Shown piece after piece: positions 1 to 11,559 of a stretch of DNA of 64,000 nt. The DNA is taken from contig NW_024466599.1 of assembly GCF_017591425.1 (NCBI RefSeq), forward strand, positions 69,668,501 through 69,732,500, written 5' to 3'. Source of the stretch: Ochotona curzoniae. Taxonomy: Eukaryota > Chordata > Mammalia > Lagomorpha > Ochotonidae. The first letter of the stretch is position 1. Every line of letters begins with the position of its first letter. The notes beneath the pieces were generated by a model, which did not search any database, was not told the origin of the DNA, and worked only from the letters and a program-made list of their open reading frames with translations. A program made the translations under genes and the position numbers.

Positions 1-835
1 GGAGAAGTCCCACCTTAGTCCTGTATGATCCCGTCTTAACTCACAACATTCACAATGACCTCACTCCCATCTAGGATCCCAACCTGAGATACTGGGGACA
101 CAATTAAACTTGGGGCATGCTGGTCTTCATTCATGGAGCTCATGTGCTTTGTGGCCCTGGCTGTTTGGCTATCACTGCCACAGTGCTTGTCAATGCACTG
201 AAAATGCCATTTTCTGTAATAACCTGAAGTTCAGACAGGAGGCGCCTGATAGCCAGTCTACGAGTACCAGGCTCATGGATTGAGGTGCTCTCAATTACCT
301 GTGTGGTACAATGCCAACCTCCAAGTCTACACTGGGCTGGTTTACCTGGGCTTCACATACCTTACTGTAGGCAGGGGGTAACTGTCTAGAGATAGCTCAC
401 CTTGTACAAGCCCTGTCCTGAGTTCCCGACCCCCTCGCCTCCCCACCTCCACATGAGGACATGAAAATGAAATTCAAAATTCCTGAGCCTGCTAAGTGAA
501 GGCAAACATCATTCATGCTCACCAGCCTCTCCAGATTTCCATTTTTTTTCAATTCTAGTCTCATCTTACTTTTATAAAATATTTTAAAGAATGTTCCTGT
601 ATAGATTTTGACAATTTTAAGCAAGGGAAGATTGATCAGAATAATTAAACTCACTGCTATTCAAAAAAAGGATATTTGCTTTTTTCTAAAACTGACTTCA
701 TTCAGTGCTACAACTAGCATCTACTGAAGTCGATTCCAGCTATGAAATCAGTTTTCAGACAGCATTTCCTTGTTAAAGTGTCCCATAATAAGAGAAAATC
801 TGAGAAGCCATCTTATTAGCATTCATCTACTTTCA

Positions 836-1147
836 ATTTTTTTTTAAGATTTTTAGATATACAGAGAGAAGGAATTACAGAAATATCTTCCATCCACTGG
901 TTCACTCTCCAAGTGGGCACAACAGCCGAAACTGAGCTGATTCAAATGCCAGTAGCTTCTTCCAGGTCTCCTTCGCAGCTGCAGGGTCCCAAGCCTTTGG
1001 GCCATCCACGACTGCTTTCCCAGGCCACAGGCTGCAAGCAGGGAGCAGGATGGAAAGCGGAGCAGCCAGGATACAAACTGGCACCCAAAAGGGATTCTGG
1101 CACATGCGAGGTGAGGATTTGGCCATTAGGGTATTGTGCTGGGTCCC
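836..1147 (-). mobile_element. C-type SINE, older copy
   Basis: Minus-strand copy. The complement of the A-rich tail is at the left and the head (GGGACCCAGCACAATAC on the minus strand) at the right end. Family description, used for all entries below: a tRNA-derived head, a body with the GGCCTGGGAAAGCAGT and TGGGAGACCTGGA blocks, a pyrimidine-rich stretch (CTCTCTGTCTCTCC) and an AATAAA-rich tail. It is non-coding and moved by L1 machinery. This copy is diverged from the young form. Confidence 0.85.
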
Positions 1148-1152
1148 TCTTA

Positions 1153-1473
1153 AATTTTTTTAAAGTTTTTTTTTTTTTTTGAAAGGCAAATTTACAGAGA
1201 GGAGAGACAGAGAGAAAGATCTTCCATTCACTGGTTCACCCCCTAAATGGCTGCAATGGCCAGAGCTGAGCTAAGCTGAATTGAGGAGCCAGTGGCCAGG
1301 TCTCTCATGAGGGTGCAGGGTCCCAAGGCTTTGGGCTATCCTCCACTGCTTTTCCAGGCCATAAGCAGGGGGCTGGATGGGAAGTGGAGCAGCCAGGATG
1401 CAGACCAGTACCCACATGGGATGTGAGTACTTGAAGGTAGAGAATTGGCCTGTGGAGCCATTGTGCTGGCCCC
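1153..1473 (-). mobile_element. C-type SINE, older copy
   Basis: Lies directly after the previous copy in the same orientation, separated by only a few bases. It has a poly-T start (14 T) and ends with the complement of the head, GTGCTGGCCCC. Two separate insertions next to each other is the simplest reading. Confidence 0.85.
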
Positions 1474-1692
1474 TCAAAGTTAATCCAGAAAACTTCATTT
1501 TATGTTTGGGTTTCCCTGGTGTCTATTAAAATGGGTCATGTGGCTATAATATAGAGCAATGAGAAAAAAATCTATCTACAATACATAAAATAGAACCTTC
1601 AGTGAAATTAGTATCTGAAGCTAGGCCAGCAACCAAAACTTAATATCACTGGTAGCTATTCATGTTGAATTTGGTCAAAGAAAATCACTAAT

Positions 1693-2024
1693 GAGGACCC
1701 GGCGGCGTGGTCTAGCGGCTAAAGTCCTCACCTTGAATGCGCCAGGATCCCATATGGGTGCTGGTTCTTATCCCAGCAGCTCTGTTTCCCATCCAGCTTC
1801 CTGCCTGTGGCCTGGGAAAGCATTCAAGGATGACCCAATCCTGTGGGACCCTGCATCCACGTGGGCAACCTGGAAGAGGTTCCTGGTTCCTGGCTTCGGA
1901 TCAGCGCAGCACCGGCCGTTGTGGTCACTTGGGGAGTGAATCATCGGATGGAAGATCTTCCTCTCTGTCTCTCCTCCTCTATGTATATCTGCCTTTCCAA
2001 TAAAAATAAATAAATCTTTAAAAA
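1693..2024 (+). mobile_element. C-type SINE, young copy with 12-bp target duplication
   Basis: Near-intact copy ending AATAAAAATAAATAAATCTTT. A perfect 12-bp direct repeat, AAAATCACTAAT, flanks it at 1681-1692 and 2025-2036, which marks an L1-type insertion and fixes both ends. Confidence 0.95.
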
Positions 2025-2677
2025 AAATCACTAATTCAATTATGAGTTTATTCAAGTAATATTTGGAGACCTTTGCTACTAAAACAAGGGGAGAAAATGG
2101 TTAATATAAGGAAAAGGTATGCTATAAGGAGATCTGTGTTTTAACATCAACTGTACAACTCCATCACCATACATGGCAATGTATAGTGTCCATAACTCTT
2201 AAAATGTGGTACAAGGTAATGACTCATGGACTTGGAATTTAGTTCAGGAGAGGCTGTGACAAAGAGTTCTTGAAGGGGAACAGGGTCAAAGGCATTCTTG
2301 ATGGAATCATTTATTCCTGGGTGGTCATTCTCTTGCCTATTTCTCCTCCTGGCATCTCTGGATATAACTGGATGGCACACACATTCCTTCCTTTGCTGTC
2401 AAGTCAAGCAAACCACGGCAACACATTTACCTCCAGGACAAGCAAGCAGGTAGAGAAAGCCCTGTGTCTGACAGAGCAGCAAAGCAGCACTGAGGCTACC
2501 CCCATCCCCCAGAGGGGCCTCGTGTGAGATGGCATCACAGTGCCTCAGAGCCTCGCGGCGTCTCAGCATCCTGGGAACCCAACCCCAACTCTCCACCCTG
2601 CCAGCCTTTCTCAGGGTCCTCTCTCCATACCACAGCCCCTCATGGATCCTAACAGAGCAGGGAGGATGGGGCCTTAC

Positions 2678-2747
2678 CTGTGCTGTCATCTCCAAGGCCT
2701 TCTGCAGTCTCCCGAAGCTTGATGTCCAGCACTCTTGTGGAGATCAT
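2678..2747 (-). CDS. CRACDL: CRACDL (KIAA1211L) first coding exon, N-terminal 23 codons
   Basis: The coding part has 23 codons plus one base (phase 1), beginning with the ATG whose complement is at 2745-2747. The peptide starts MISTRVLDIKLRE and continues TAEGLGDDST. From memory, human CRACDL starts MISTRVMDIKLRE and continues AAEGLGEDST, so only a few conservative changes separate them. The exon runs 2678-2757, with ten bases of 5' UTR. The acceptor is TTTCTATCTGATTTCAG (2758-2774) and the donor is GTAAGG (2677-2672). The start has G at -3. In the family the next exon gives a lysine-rich segment (KKKSKFKTFKKFF); I do not find it in 1-2670, so it should lie beyond the left edge. CRACD binds capping protein and promotes actin assembly; CRACDL is its less studied paralogue, so an actin-related role is inferred by homology. 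The reading frame, splice sites and peptide match make this the only convincing coding exon here. Confidence 0.85.
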
Positions 2748-2774
2748 GTCCGGATCACTGAAATCAGATAGAAA

Positions 2775-5700
2775 TTCATGTTAAAGGTCACTATAGAACG
2801 GAAGTCACCCATGAGAGAAATGGTGGTAGGGTTTGCTTTTGCCCATGGCCTGGTCTATGATACCTCACCAAAGACAGCACCCAAGGAAGGCATTGTGCAG
2901 AGGTACCCAAAGTGTCCACAGCCACAACAGTGGTACTCTCACTCCTCCTACAGCAATTCACCAGGAACAGATAACTGGAACAAAGGCCTCTCCAACTCAC
3001 ACACGAGGATCATGTTCCCTTCTTTCAAAATAAAGGTAGGCCTCAATAATGTTGTTCTCTTACTGTAGAAAGTTTGCAAAATGCAGTCAACAAAGATCAC
3101 CCATAATCCCACCAACCTAGAAACCACAGATAGTGTTTAAATCTACTTCCAATTTTTGAGTACATATACATGTATCAGAAATGTCATTAACATTCTTTAT
3201 AATTGTTATTTTAATGGTTACATAATATTTTCAGACATGAGTATAGCTGTGCCATCAAGCACAGAGATTCTATTAAGCTAGCGTCAAATTTCTTTTATGG
3301 ATTTGTGAAAATTTTCAAGCAAATACAAAAGCACAGAGAACATATAATGAACCTAGCATGGCTATTCTTGTCTCATCTTTACTTTTCCTCCCCTCTCCTC
3401 TCCCACAAGATAACTGCAAAGAAAATCATGCCAGACACTAGCATCATTTCAACCATAGGCATCCGACTTCTTCCTAAATAAAAAAATGTATGACCCTTCA
3501 GTAAAGTAAAATAAATGGTAACTACTCAATGTTTCTGCTACAGAATACTGAGTTATGTCCTTGCCTCTCCCAGCTCATCTAAACAAACCATTTCTTTAGA
3601 AAGAGGTCTCAGTGGTAGGCATTCTGAATTCTCACACCTAAAAAGGGGCTTGAGGATTTAATTAAACAATTCATACTTACCACTTTTACATAGCACATAA
3701 TGAATAATCATGGGAGAAATACAAAAGAAAGAAAATACCTAACAGAGGAAATGGGCACGTGTTTGAGCCAGCACCTGTTCTAATATTTAGTCTTCCTTAA
3801 ATATCAGCATTAAAGTGTTCAGTTCATTTTCTTTGCCAATAAACTAATTCCCAAGAAGCTCAGAAAAACTTCTCCTTTGCCAGTTCTCCATTCTCATAGC
3901 ATTTGGTTTTGGGAAAATGTCTGTCTTGTGTCAGTTCTGCTGAAAAATCCTTGTTGGAATCTCCCCAAATCTGACTCATGATCATGCAATCCTTATATAC
4001 AAAATGAAGGTTGAACAGAAATAGTCTTTTTCAAATCCCGACCACTGTTTCAGGCTTCAAGGAACATCCTTGCTTGTATTACCTGTTTTCATTTTCAACA
4101 GTGTTGTCCAGTGGCAGAATGGTTACAATAGTTCAAGAAGACGGTCCAATCCAAAGGCCCCAATGTTTCAGAGCTCACCCTCTCAATGCTGAAGACTTTA
4201 GGGTTCATCAGAACTTTCTGGTCCCTAAGTGCCCTGTGCTGTCAGAACATTCGCAGGAGGAGGCAACAGAGAGAAAACATCAAGGAACAAGAGGAGGAGT
4301 GAGAGTGACGAGGGTTGGTCAGCAGGCACCGGCTGTTACCTGGGACCACCTCCCTAAGGTTGTCACTGACCCAGAAGACAGATATGCCAGAGCTTTCAGC
4401 TGCTTGAGTTTGGAATTCACTACCACAACTACAAACTGCCTACCAATCGTGCCACATATTATCATGTAACTTATCTCACTTCCTCTCCAAGGATTTTCAG
4501 TGTTCCTGTTTTGGAGATGAGATCATGTACCAGATGGTGTCCCATCCAAGGTGGTAAAGCAGACACCAGCCTTCACACTCAGGTTGACTGTACACACAGC
4601 ATGTGCAGATACTTTAGGGACATAGGAACACAGGGACAAGTTGAGACCACCACAGTTCCTGCTTCCTGCAGGTGCTGACTCAGTGAATAGGAAGGTCCTG
4701 GGCTGTGCCAGAGGGGACCCAGAGGAGAATCTCCCACTGAAATGGCTCCCTGCCAGAAGCCCCAGAAACCTACCCACAGAGTGTGATGGGTTATCTTAGC
4801 ACGAGGCAAGGAGTTTGAAGCTGCCAAGGATCAAACTCTGGATTCTAGATGTAAAGTAGGCAGGTGCCTTCCAGAAGTGCTGGGAGTGTGCATGGAGGTG
4901 AGACAGTCAATGAGCCCCTGTGGGAGGGTGGTGAGTAAAGCCCCTCCCCTGTTTCCATGGCAGTTCACAGGCTCAGGACTGCCTCCCTCTGGCTTAACGA
5001 TGTTACAGTGACAAAGCCCATTGGCTAAGAGGTCACGAGCAGACACAGGGCAGGAGGAGTTCAAGATGTCCAAGGCTCTCCTGGAGGTCCCTGGCCCCAT
5101 CCTCCCTGCAAGCAGATGCAGACAATATCATCAGTGCCAAGGCTTCACCAGATGCCGATGGATTCACTCAAGGGGGCAAAAGTCATGGGGACAGCAGATG
5201 GACATCCCAAATGTCCATCTGAGCAAGAGTGTAACACAGTGCACAGAAAAAGGGCAAACTCAGACAGCAAGCAGTGTTGGGGCTGAATCTTTTCCAAACC
5301 ACCACCTTCCAGTGCTGGACTTCAGCCTCCTTGTCTACAAAAGGCGGACAGTAACACTTCAATTAAACTGACCGGACACAGCCTCTCGAACAAGCACCGT
5401 GTGGGAACAGCTGTCAGTGCAGCTCATTTCCCACTGGTTGTCCCTGTCTAAGCAAACAAAACAAAACAAACGGCACCTAAGACACACACAACAGACCCGC
5501 CCTGGCCACTTCACCTCACCAGGATGCAGCCTCCCTGTGCAAACAAATGGCTCTCTTTAGCCTCTGTTATCAATCATGAGATGTCAGTATTCCTAGGTGA
5601 TTCTGAGCTTCCTAATTCCTGCAGCCGCTTGGAGTCAAACTGTTGCCAGGTAACCGACAAAAAACATGTTCAAGGTCAACCAGGAACGTCTCACCAGTCA

Positions 5701-6364
5701 GCCTATAGAGGGCTCAGATGTAGAATGGTCCCCTTCACATGCATATTCTAAGGGGAAACAGTTCATGGCTGTGATAATGGTAAGTGGTGCCCTGTTAGGC
5801 CAAGTTACTAGCCCTTCGGATCCCTCACCCTCAGTAAGACCACAGCAAAACATAGAAGGAAAACCACAGTAAAGACAGGCACTGTGGCACCTCCCCAAGC
5901 CCTTCCAGTACTGCAGTGGAGCTCACACCAGGAAAGTACTTCTTGTTCTCAAAGTTCAAACTCAAGTCAGTCCACCCAACATTTCCTCCAACCCCTGTTG
6001 TTCTGATAGTTTTTACATCCAATTAAGGAAAACTTACTCATTTGGGTCTAACTCTGGGCCTGTGGAATCTCTTTAGGGCTTCTAAGGAACTCTGCAGCAC
6101 ACAGCATAGATCATTCTATACCTGGGTGCCTAAAGCATCCATTGGAGTCTTAGAACACTTTATGGGGTTGGGAGGAGGGTGTCCAACTTCCTCATCCTCT
6201 ACCCTGACTGTGGCCATCGGCTCATTTCTATCTGACAGCACAGTTCCAGCATTAGTTGCAATGTCTACTGGGAGGAAACAAACAAACAAATAAATAAAAG
6301 CCCTGAAAATATTTGTTCACATGGAGAATGAAAACAGGCTTACATGGGTTATTTCATAATTTAA
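2775..6364. other. No gene seen; mostly unique intron sequence
   Basis: Sequence around 3060-3300 has the look of an old, decayed interspersed repeat that I cannot name, and 5270-5360 has a faint MIR-like 3' part. Several open frames of 60-150 codons occur but none resembles a known protein or carries convincing splice sites. Confidence 0.5.
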
Positions 6365-6689
6365 AGATTTATTTTTTTATTATTTTTTCATTGGAAAGGC
6401 AGATATACAGAGAGGAGAGACAGAGAGGAAGATCTTCCGTCCGATGATTCACTCCCCAAGTGACTGCAACGGGCCGATACTATGCCGATCCGAAGCCAGG
6501 AGCCTCTTCCGGGTCTCCCACGCGGGTGCAGGTTCCCAAAGCTTTGGGCCATCCTCCACTGCTTTCCCAGGCCACAGGCAGGGAGCTGGAAGGGAAGCGG
6601 GGCTGCCGGGATTAGAACCGGTGCCCATATGGGATCCCGGGGTGTGCTAGGTGAGGACCTTTAACCACTTGCGCCACCGCGCCGGGCCC
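6365..6689 (-). mobile_element. C-type SINE, young copy
   Basis: Ends with the complement of the GGGCCCGGCGCGGTGGCGCA head. The flank GGTTATTTCATAATTTAAA occurs before (about 6346-6364) and after (6690-6708), a target duplication of about 19 bp. Confidence 0.95.
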
Positions 6690-6708
6690 GGTTATTTCAT
6701 AATTTAAA

Positions 6709-7028
6709 AAAAATTTTTTTATTGCAAAGTCAGATATACAAAGAGGAGAGAAGACAGAGAGGAAGATCTTCCATCCGATGATTCACTCCACAAGTGACCG
6801 CAATGGCCGGTGCTGCGCCAATCTGAAGCCAGGAGCCAGGAACTTCCTCCAGGACTCCCACACAGGTGCAGGAACCCAAGGCCTTGGTCTGTCCTCGACT
6901 GCTTTCCCAGGCCACAGACAGGGAGCTGGATGGGAAATGGAGCTACCGGAATTAGAACCGGCATCCATATGGGATTCCCGGCATGTTCAAGGTGAGGAGT
7001 CTAGCTGCTAGGCCACCGCGCTGGGCCC
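6709..7028 (-). mobile_element. C-type SINE, second of a tandem pair
   Basis: Same orientation as the preceding copy and separated from it only by that copy's target duplication. The sequence after it (TATATGGGCTATTTTAAAG) is a diverged version of the sequence before the first copy, so this one is probably the older insertion and the first copy landed in or beside its tail. Confidence 0.9.
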
Positions 7029-7864
7029 TATATGGGCTATTTTAAAGGTCCTAGTCAACCACTTGACTCATACAATGCAAAGGAAAATATCTATCTCTTG
7101 CTATATCCATCCAATCATGCAAAATGACGAAAGCCTTTAATATTCAGCCCTACAGGTTATCTAATTCCATGCCACCCTCCAGACTCCTGTTGGGTTCATT
7201 CACAACCTCCTGAACTTTTCTGTCCTGACACCCCAAAATATTGTCACCAAGAACTCAATGGGTAGCAGTTGTTGAACACATCCCACCCAAGGCTAGACAG
7301 TCTTCACAATGAAGACATTCATAGTTCTCTTACTAGTGTCTGGAGCAAAGAATCAAATTCAACAACCAAACAAGGTAAGGGGCTTCAGGGATGAGTGTTC
7401 TTTGGGATTTTTGAATATTGAGTGCTTAACTTGAAAAGGCAGTGGAAAGCGCCACTTTCAGCTCATCACTCCTTAATCCAGCCTGAGTGATCTAATGTAT
7501 CTAAGGGCAGCCTTGAGGAAAATGGGGTACCTTTCACTATCCTCCCCTCAGCATCCCTCTCTCCTGTCTGTCCAGGGCAGGTTCCACGTGGAATCTGCCT
7601 CTTTGCAGGGTCTCTCACCCAGCTCTCAGGCCAGTAAGAGCAATGACAATGATCCTCTCACAGGCAGCTGGGTTTGAAGTAGAAAAATCCAACAAAAAAT
7701 AACTGCCGGCATGAATTCGAAACTGAAAAAAATCCCGAGGTAGGCAGAACATTGTCTATCACAGTAAATCTTCTGCATATAAAAAGGATGAACTGTGGGC
7801 AAAAATCTTACAATTACATGAAGTCAGTGATGAGCAACTGAAGGCAGGCAGAAATTAGAGTGGA
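7029..7864. other. No gene or nameable repeat
   Basis: I see nothing in this unique stretch that supports a gene, an RNA or a transposon. Confidence 0.4.

Positions 7865-7893
<29 letters not shown>
7865..7893. repeat. (AC)n microsatellite
   Basis: Uninterrupted dinucleotide run of about 29 bases, followed by an AG-rich stretch that belongs to the tail of the next SINE. Confidence 0.95.
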
Positions 7894-7899
<6 letters not shown>

Positions 7900-8140
7900 G
7901 AGAGAGAGAATGAGAATGAGTGAATGTGTTTTTATCTGCTGGGAGCAGATACCTGTAACGGTCAATCTGAATCTGGGAGCCAGGAAGTCAATCCACTTCT
8001 CCCACGCAGGTTGCAAGAATCTACTCACTTGAGTCTTCACTGCTGCCTCCCACGGTCTGCATTAGCAGAAACTGAACCCAGCAGTAGAGCTATAATGAAC
8101 CTTGGTACCCCAATAAGGGATGTGGGCACCAAACAGCCAC
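7894..8140 (-). mobile_element. C-type SINE, old copy
   Basis: Minus-strand body blocks are recognisable (AATCTGGGAGCCAGGA, CTTCTCCCACGCAGG, CTGCCTCCCACGGTCTGCATTAGC). This copy belongs to the older sub-type with GCATTAGC in place of the GGCC-rich block. The adjoining AC run probably grew from its tail. Confidence 0.7.
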
Positions 8141-8459
8141 TCTTTAAGGCTTTTCAACAGAGGGAGCTCTCAGGTTTGAGTAATGTGGTGAAGCTGGCAC
8201 TCAAATACAAGCTGTACCTTATTGGCTTGACAGGTCAAAGAATGGAGTTTAGATCACCAGAGCAAATGGAAAGCCAGCAGAAATGTCTTGGGAAAGAGAG
8301 AATCTCATGGGGCTGGGGGAGGATGTGTTGGGGCACCACTGAGGGCACATCTGACAGGGAAGGAATGACTTCTAGGGGCTTCCATGGACTGAACCCATTG
8401 CACTAGCAGGTAGGCGAGGGAACTGAGTCTGGGTACTTTATGGGGGGAGAAAACCAGAG

Positions 8460-9460
8460 GGCATGTCTGGGTCAGGCCAATGTATCCGCTCACATGAGAG
8501 ATCTGGGCTGGGAAGCAGCATAGCCCACCACCCATGAACATACATGAGAACTAGGGTTGCAGAGTATGCTTGGCTGGGTTAGGCGGCAGTACCCACCCCC
8601 GGGGGTTGGGGAAAGGAGTGGGCCATGTCAGGCTGGGTCTCAAACTCCACCAGAATGTAGAGAATTGGATCTGGAGACAGATTCTGTGGGCTTGCCTCTT
8701 TGGGACTGCAGTACCCACAGGTTTAATAAGAACAGGAGACGGTGATGGGCTGAGCCAGGCATGATTGCAAAATCACTGACACTCATGAGGGCCAGGGCTG
8801 GGAGGAGGCCAGGCTGGGTCAGGCTGCAGTACCCAGTGGCACATGCAAAAGCCAGTAAGGAGGACAGACTATGCCAAGTAGGGCAGCAGCATCCACCAAC
8901 ACGCACAAGACCTGGGGATAGGAGCAGGCCTGGTAGGGGAAATTTGGGGATTTCCCTACTACGCTGAAGCTCCTGGTGAGCTCTAGAGCCAGAGCTAGAG
9001 GTAGGCCAGGCCAGACTAGACTGCAGCTCCTGCTGGCATACATGTGTGTCAGGTCTGTTGGTGGACTGGGTTGTGCCAACTCATAGCACACACTAGCATG
9101 AGTGAGAGTCAGGACAGGGTGAAGGTCAAGGAGGGTTGGACCACCACACCTGCCAGTTCACATAAAGGCTGGGGCTGGGGATGGGCCAGTTGGGGCTAGG
9201 CGCTACACACACTGGCAAGAGCTGGGACTGGAAGCAAGCCTGGCAGAGACAGGCTGTAGCACCTGTCAGTGAATGTTGAGACTGGGCAGACCATGCCATA
9301 CAAGGCTGCAGAACCTGCTAGCATGTGCAAGACCTAGGGCTGGGAGTGAGCCAGTGTAGGGGAACTTCAGGGACTTCCCTATTGGGTCACTGCTTCCAGT
9401 GGAGCATGAGATTTGGGATTAGGGCCAGGCTGGGCTAGGCAGCTGCACCTGCTGTCAAGA
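8460..9460 (+). repeat. Decayed tandem array, unit about 60-70 bp
   Basis: About 14 diverged units follow each other. Each has a core like TGCAGYACCYRCYRGCAC, then ATGCAAGAGC, then GGGCTGGGAGYAGGCCAGGC. Core starts can be seen near 8587, 8709, 8825, 8886, 9021, 9085, 9142, 9201, 9257, 9307, 9385 and 9441. Spacing varies, so the units have suffered insertions and deletions. The array reads as an old minisatellite. The A-rich end of the segment after it suggests it may be part of the 3' UTR of a lagomorph L1, but that is inference. Confidence 0.65.
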
Positions 9461-9890
9461 ACAGGTTAGAGAACTCCCCTGGCCAAGCTTTGTAGCAAGT
9501 GTTGGGGTGTGTGAATGTAATGTGGACTTGAATCAGCCAATAGACCTTGGACTTTCTCGACCCTGGTGTGATGAGGCTGACAACGCCTTGGATCATTCTT
9601 CCCACATTAGGGTCTCTAAGGCATCAACAAACGACAATCCCTCATCCTGGGGTGTTGATGTAGTTTGACAATAAGGAGTGCCTCTCCCAACCCCTTTCCC
9701 TCCTATGGACCCAGGAGAAAAAATAAGATAAAGAACAGAAATATTTTCCTACCCTCCTTTCTCTATACTTTGACCCTTCCCACCTACATCAGAGGCCCAC
9801 AGGGGCACACATCCTTCTCAACTATGTAAACAATATTAAAAATAAAACTAAAATTTAATTATACTAAAAAAGAAACAAACATACAGATAA
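9461..9890 (+). mobile_element. Possible lagomorph L1 3' UTR end with A-rich tail
   Basis: After the tandem array comes a pyrimidine-rich stretch (CCCTTTCCCTCC, CCTACCCTCCTTTC) and an A-rich end (AATATTAAAAATAAAAC). That order, repeats then pyrimidines then poly-A-like tail, fits the 3' end of a LINE. I cannot confirm the family by eye. Confidence 0.35.
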
Positions 9891-10083
9891 ATAAACATAT
9901 GGAGAATCAAGGGTACAGAAAATGAGACAAAATGTGGGAGACTGGCAAGTCTTGTAACTTTATGTTCAGTATTGCATAAGATGAAGTTTTCTAAGAATGA
10001 TCAAAACAGGGAAGAGGTAGGACTCCAGAATGAGAGTGTGAAGAACTTGGTGAAAACAAACAAAAAAACAAAACAACTACAAA

Positions 10084-10110
10084 ACACACACACACATACA
10101 CACACACACA
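10084..10110. repeat. (CA)n microsatellite, interrupted
   Basis: CA run of 27 bases broken by one T. Confidence 0.9.
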
Positions 10111-10389
10111 GAAAAGCCTGACTCATACTTACAGAAAGACAGGTCACAGCAACTGTCATTAAGAGGACACAGGTGTAACTCAGCAAACAGAGCCTTCAAG
10201 GCAGCTAGCGTAATCCACTCAAATATTTAAAGAAAGCATGATTACCAAGGCTCATCAGAGTATCAAAAAAGTAGAAAGTATAGAAATAAACAAACTAAAA
10301 ATATTGGAGTTTAAAAGTACAATAATGAAATGAAATAAGAACATTAAACAGGAAGAGACCTGAGGTGTCAAAAATATAAAGCGATAAAT

Positions 10390-10965
10390 GCAGTGTGAAA
10401 CTAAAAATAGATCTGTCAAATGACTCAGCTTTCTCACTTCCGGGAAAATCAGCAATGAAAGTGACCTGCACTCCTTTACTCGTAGCGGCTCAATTCACTT
10501 TCACAACAGGAAAAAAAAAAAAAGGAATCAACCTGGATGTCTGCCAAGTGACAGTTGGAAAAAGAATGAAATCCTAACATTTGCAACAAAATGGTTGCAA
10601 ATGGAGATTATGCAAAGTGAAATAAGTCAGACCCAGAAAGACAAATATCACATTAACTCTTATTTGTGGAAGTTATTACATACAGTATAAAAGTCGTGTA
10701 TGTCATATAATTTGGTAGTCAGTCATAAACATTGCTTCATTGAATTATACTATGTAGATGACAGCATGCTTTGTTCTCCACATTGTGATCAATTTCATGA
10801 ACCCTTCTGTGATGTTCATACCTGTGTCTTCAAGAAAAATAGTATAGATGTACACAACATATGCATTTGAAGTAAATGTGACAAAATGTTTTCAAAAATT
10901 ATCATTTTTTAAATGTAAAAAAAATCACAACAGCTTCATGCCTACCTCTCCTCAGTGAAACTGTC
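10390..10965 (+). mobile_element. L1 fragment, ORF2 end and 3' UTR
   Basis: Matches, in order, well-known landmarks of mammalian L1 3' ends. These are an equivalent of the segment for the ORF2 C-terminus (CAACCTGGATGTCTGCCAAG, cf. 'aaccaacccaaatgtcc'), GAATGAAATCCTAACATTTGCAA, AAGTGAAATAAGTCAGACCC, and AGAAAGACAAATATCACATTA. The coding frame is broken by many stops. Confidence 0.8.
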
Positions 10966-11220
10966 AAATATTTTATATTGTCTATGTTTTAGTTCCCATA
11001 ATTAAATTGATTCATATTTTACACAATGGAACTTTAATTCAGTTACTAGAAAAAGGGGGAGGAAATTATATTAAAAAATACTGTCTCTCGCAATTTCCTA
11101 CAAAACTGATTTCATGGATACTCTATGAATAGCATCTCCACACTCTATGATGTTAAGAACCAGCAGATTTGAAAACAGATTAATACAGAGTTACAACTGG
11201 AAGAAAAAACAACGAAGAAG

Positions 11221-11515
11221 AGGAGTAGGTGTTTGGCCTAGCAGTTAAAACACAAGTTAGACTGCCTGGACTTGACGCTCAGCTCTGGCTCCTGACTCTA
11301 CTTTGCAATCAGCACAGACCCTGCGATCAGTGCAGTGTTGATGGCAGAGGTGACTGGTTCCTCTCACCCATCAGGGAGACCTGGATTGAGTCCCTGGGTC
11401 CCAGCTTCAGCCCTGGCTTTTGAAGGTATTTGGGGGAGGAGGGAAGGGAGTGAACCAGTGCACAGCAGTGCACTGTTAATTTTCACTTTTACACAAACAT
11501 TATTTGAACAATAAA
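11221..11515 (+). mobile_element. C-type SINE, old copy
   Basis: Plus-strand old sub-type: head GTTTGGCCTAGCAGTTAAAAC, body GGGAGACCTGGATTGAGT and a short A-rich end. A stretch of CAATCAGCACAGACCC replaces the usual middle block. Confidence 0.7.
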
Positions 11516-11559
11516 CAGAACCCCAGGGAATTTTAGGACATAATTAGATATACCAATAT

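Larger units (their letters stand above)
1..2677 (-). other. CRACDL: CRACDL intron downstream of first coding exon (partial)
   Basis: This is the sequence following the GTAAGG donor on the minus strand. It contains three SINEs (836-2036). Bases 1-835 and 2037-2671 show no gene, RNA or repeat that I can name. The intron continues beyond position 1. Confidence 0.75.

Noticed and set aside
4011..4469. Open frame of 152 codons, plus strand
   Set aside because: No similarity to a known protein by eye, no splice sites at its edges.
7924..8406. Open frame of 160 codons, plus strand
   Set aside because: Runs antisense through an old SINE; its peptide is repeat-derived.
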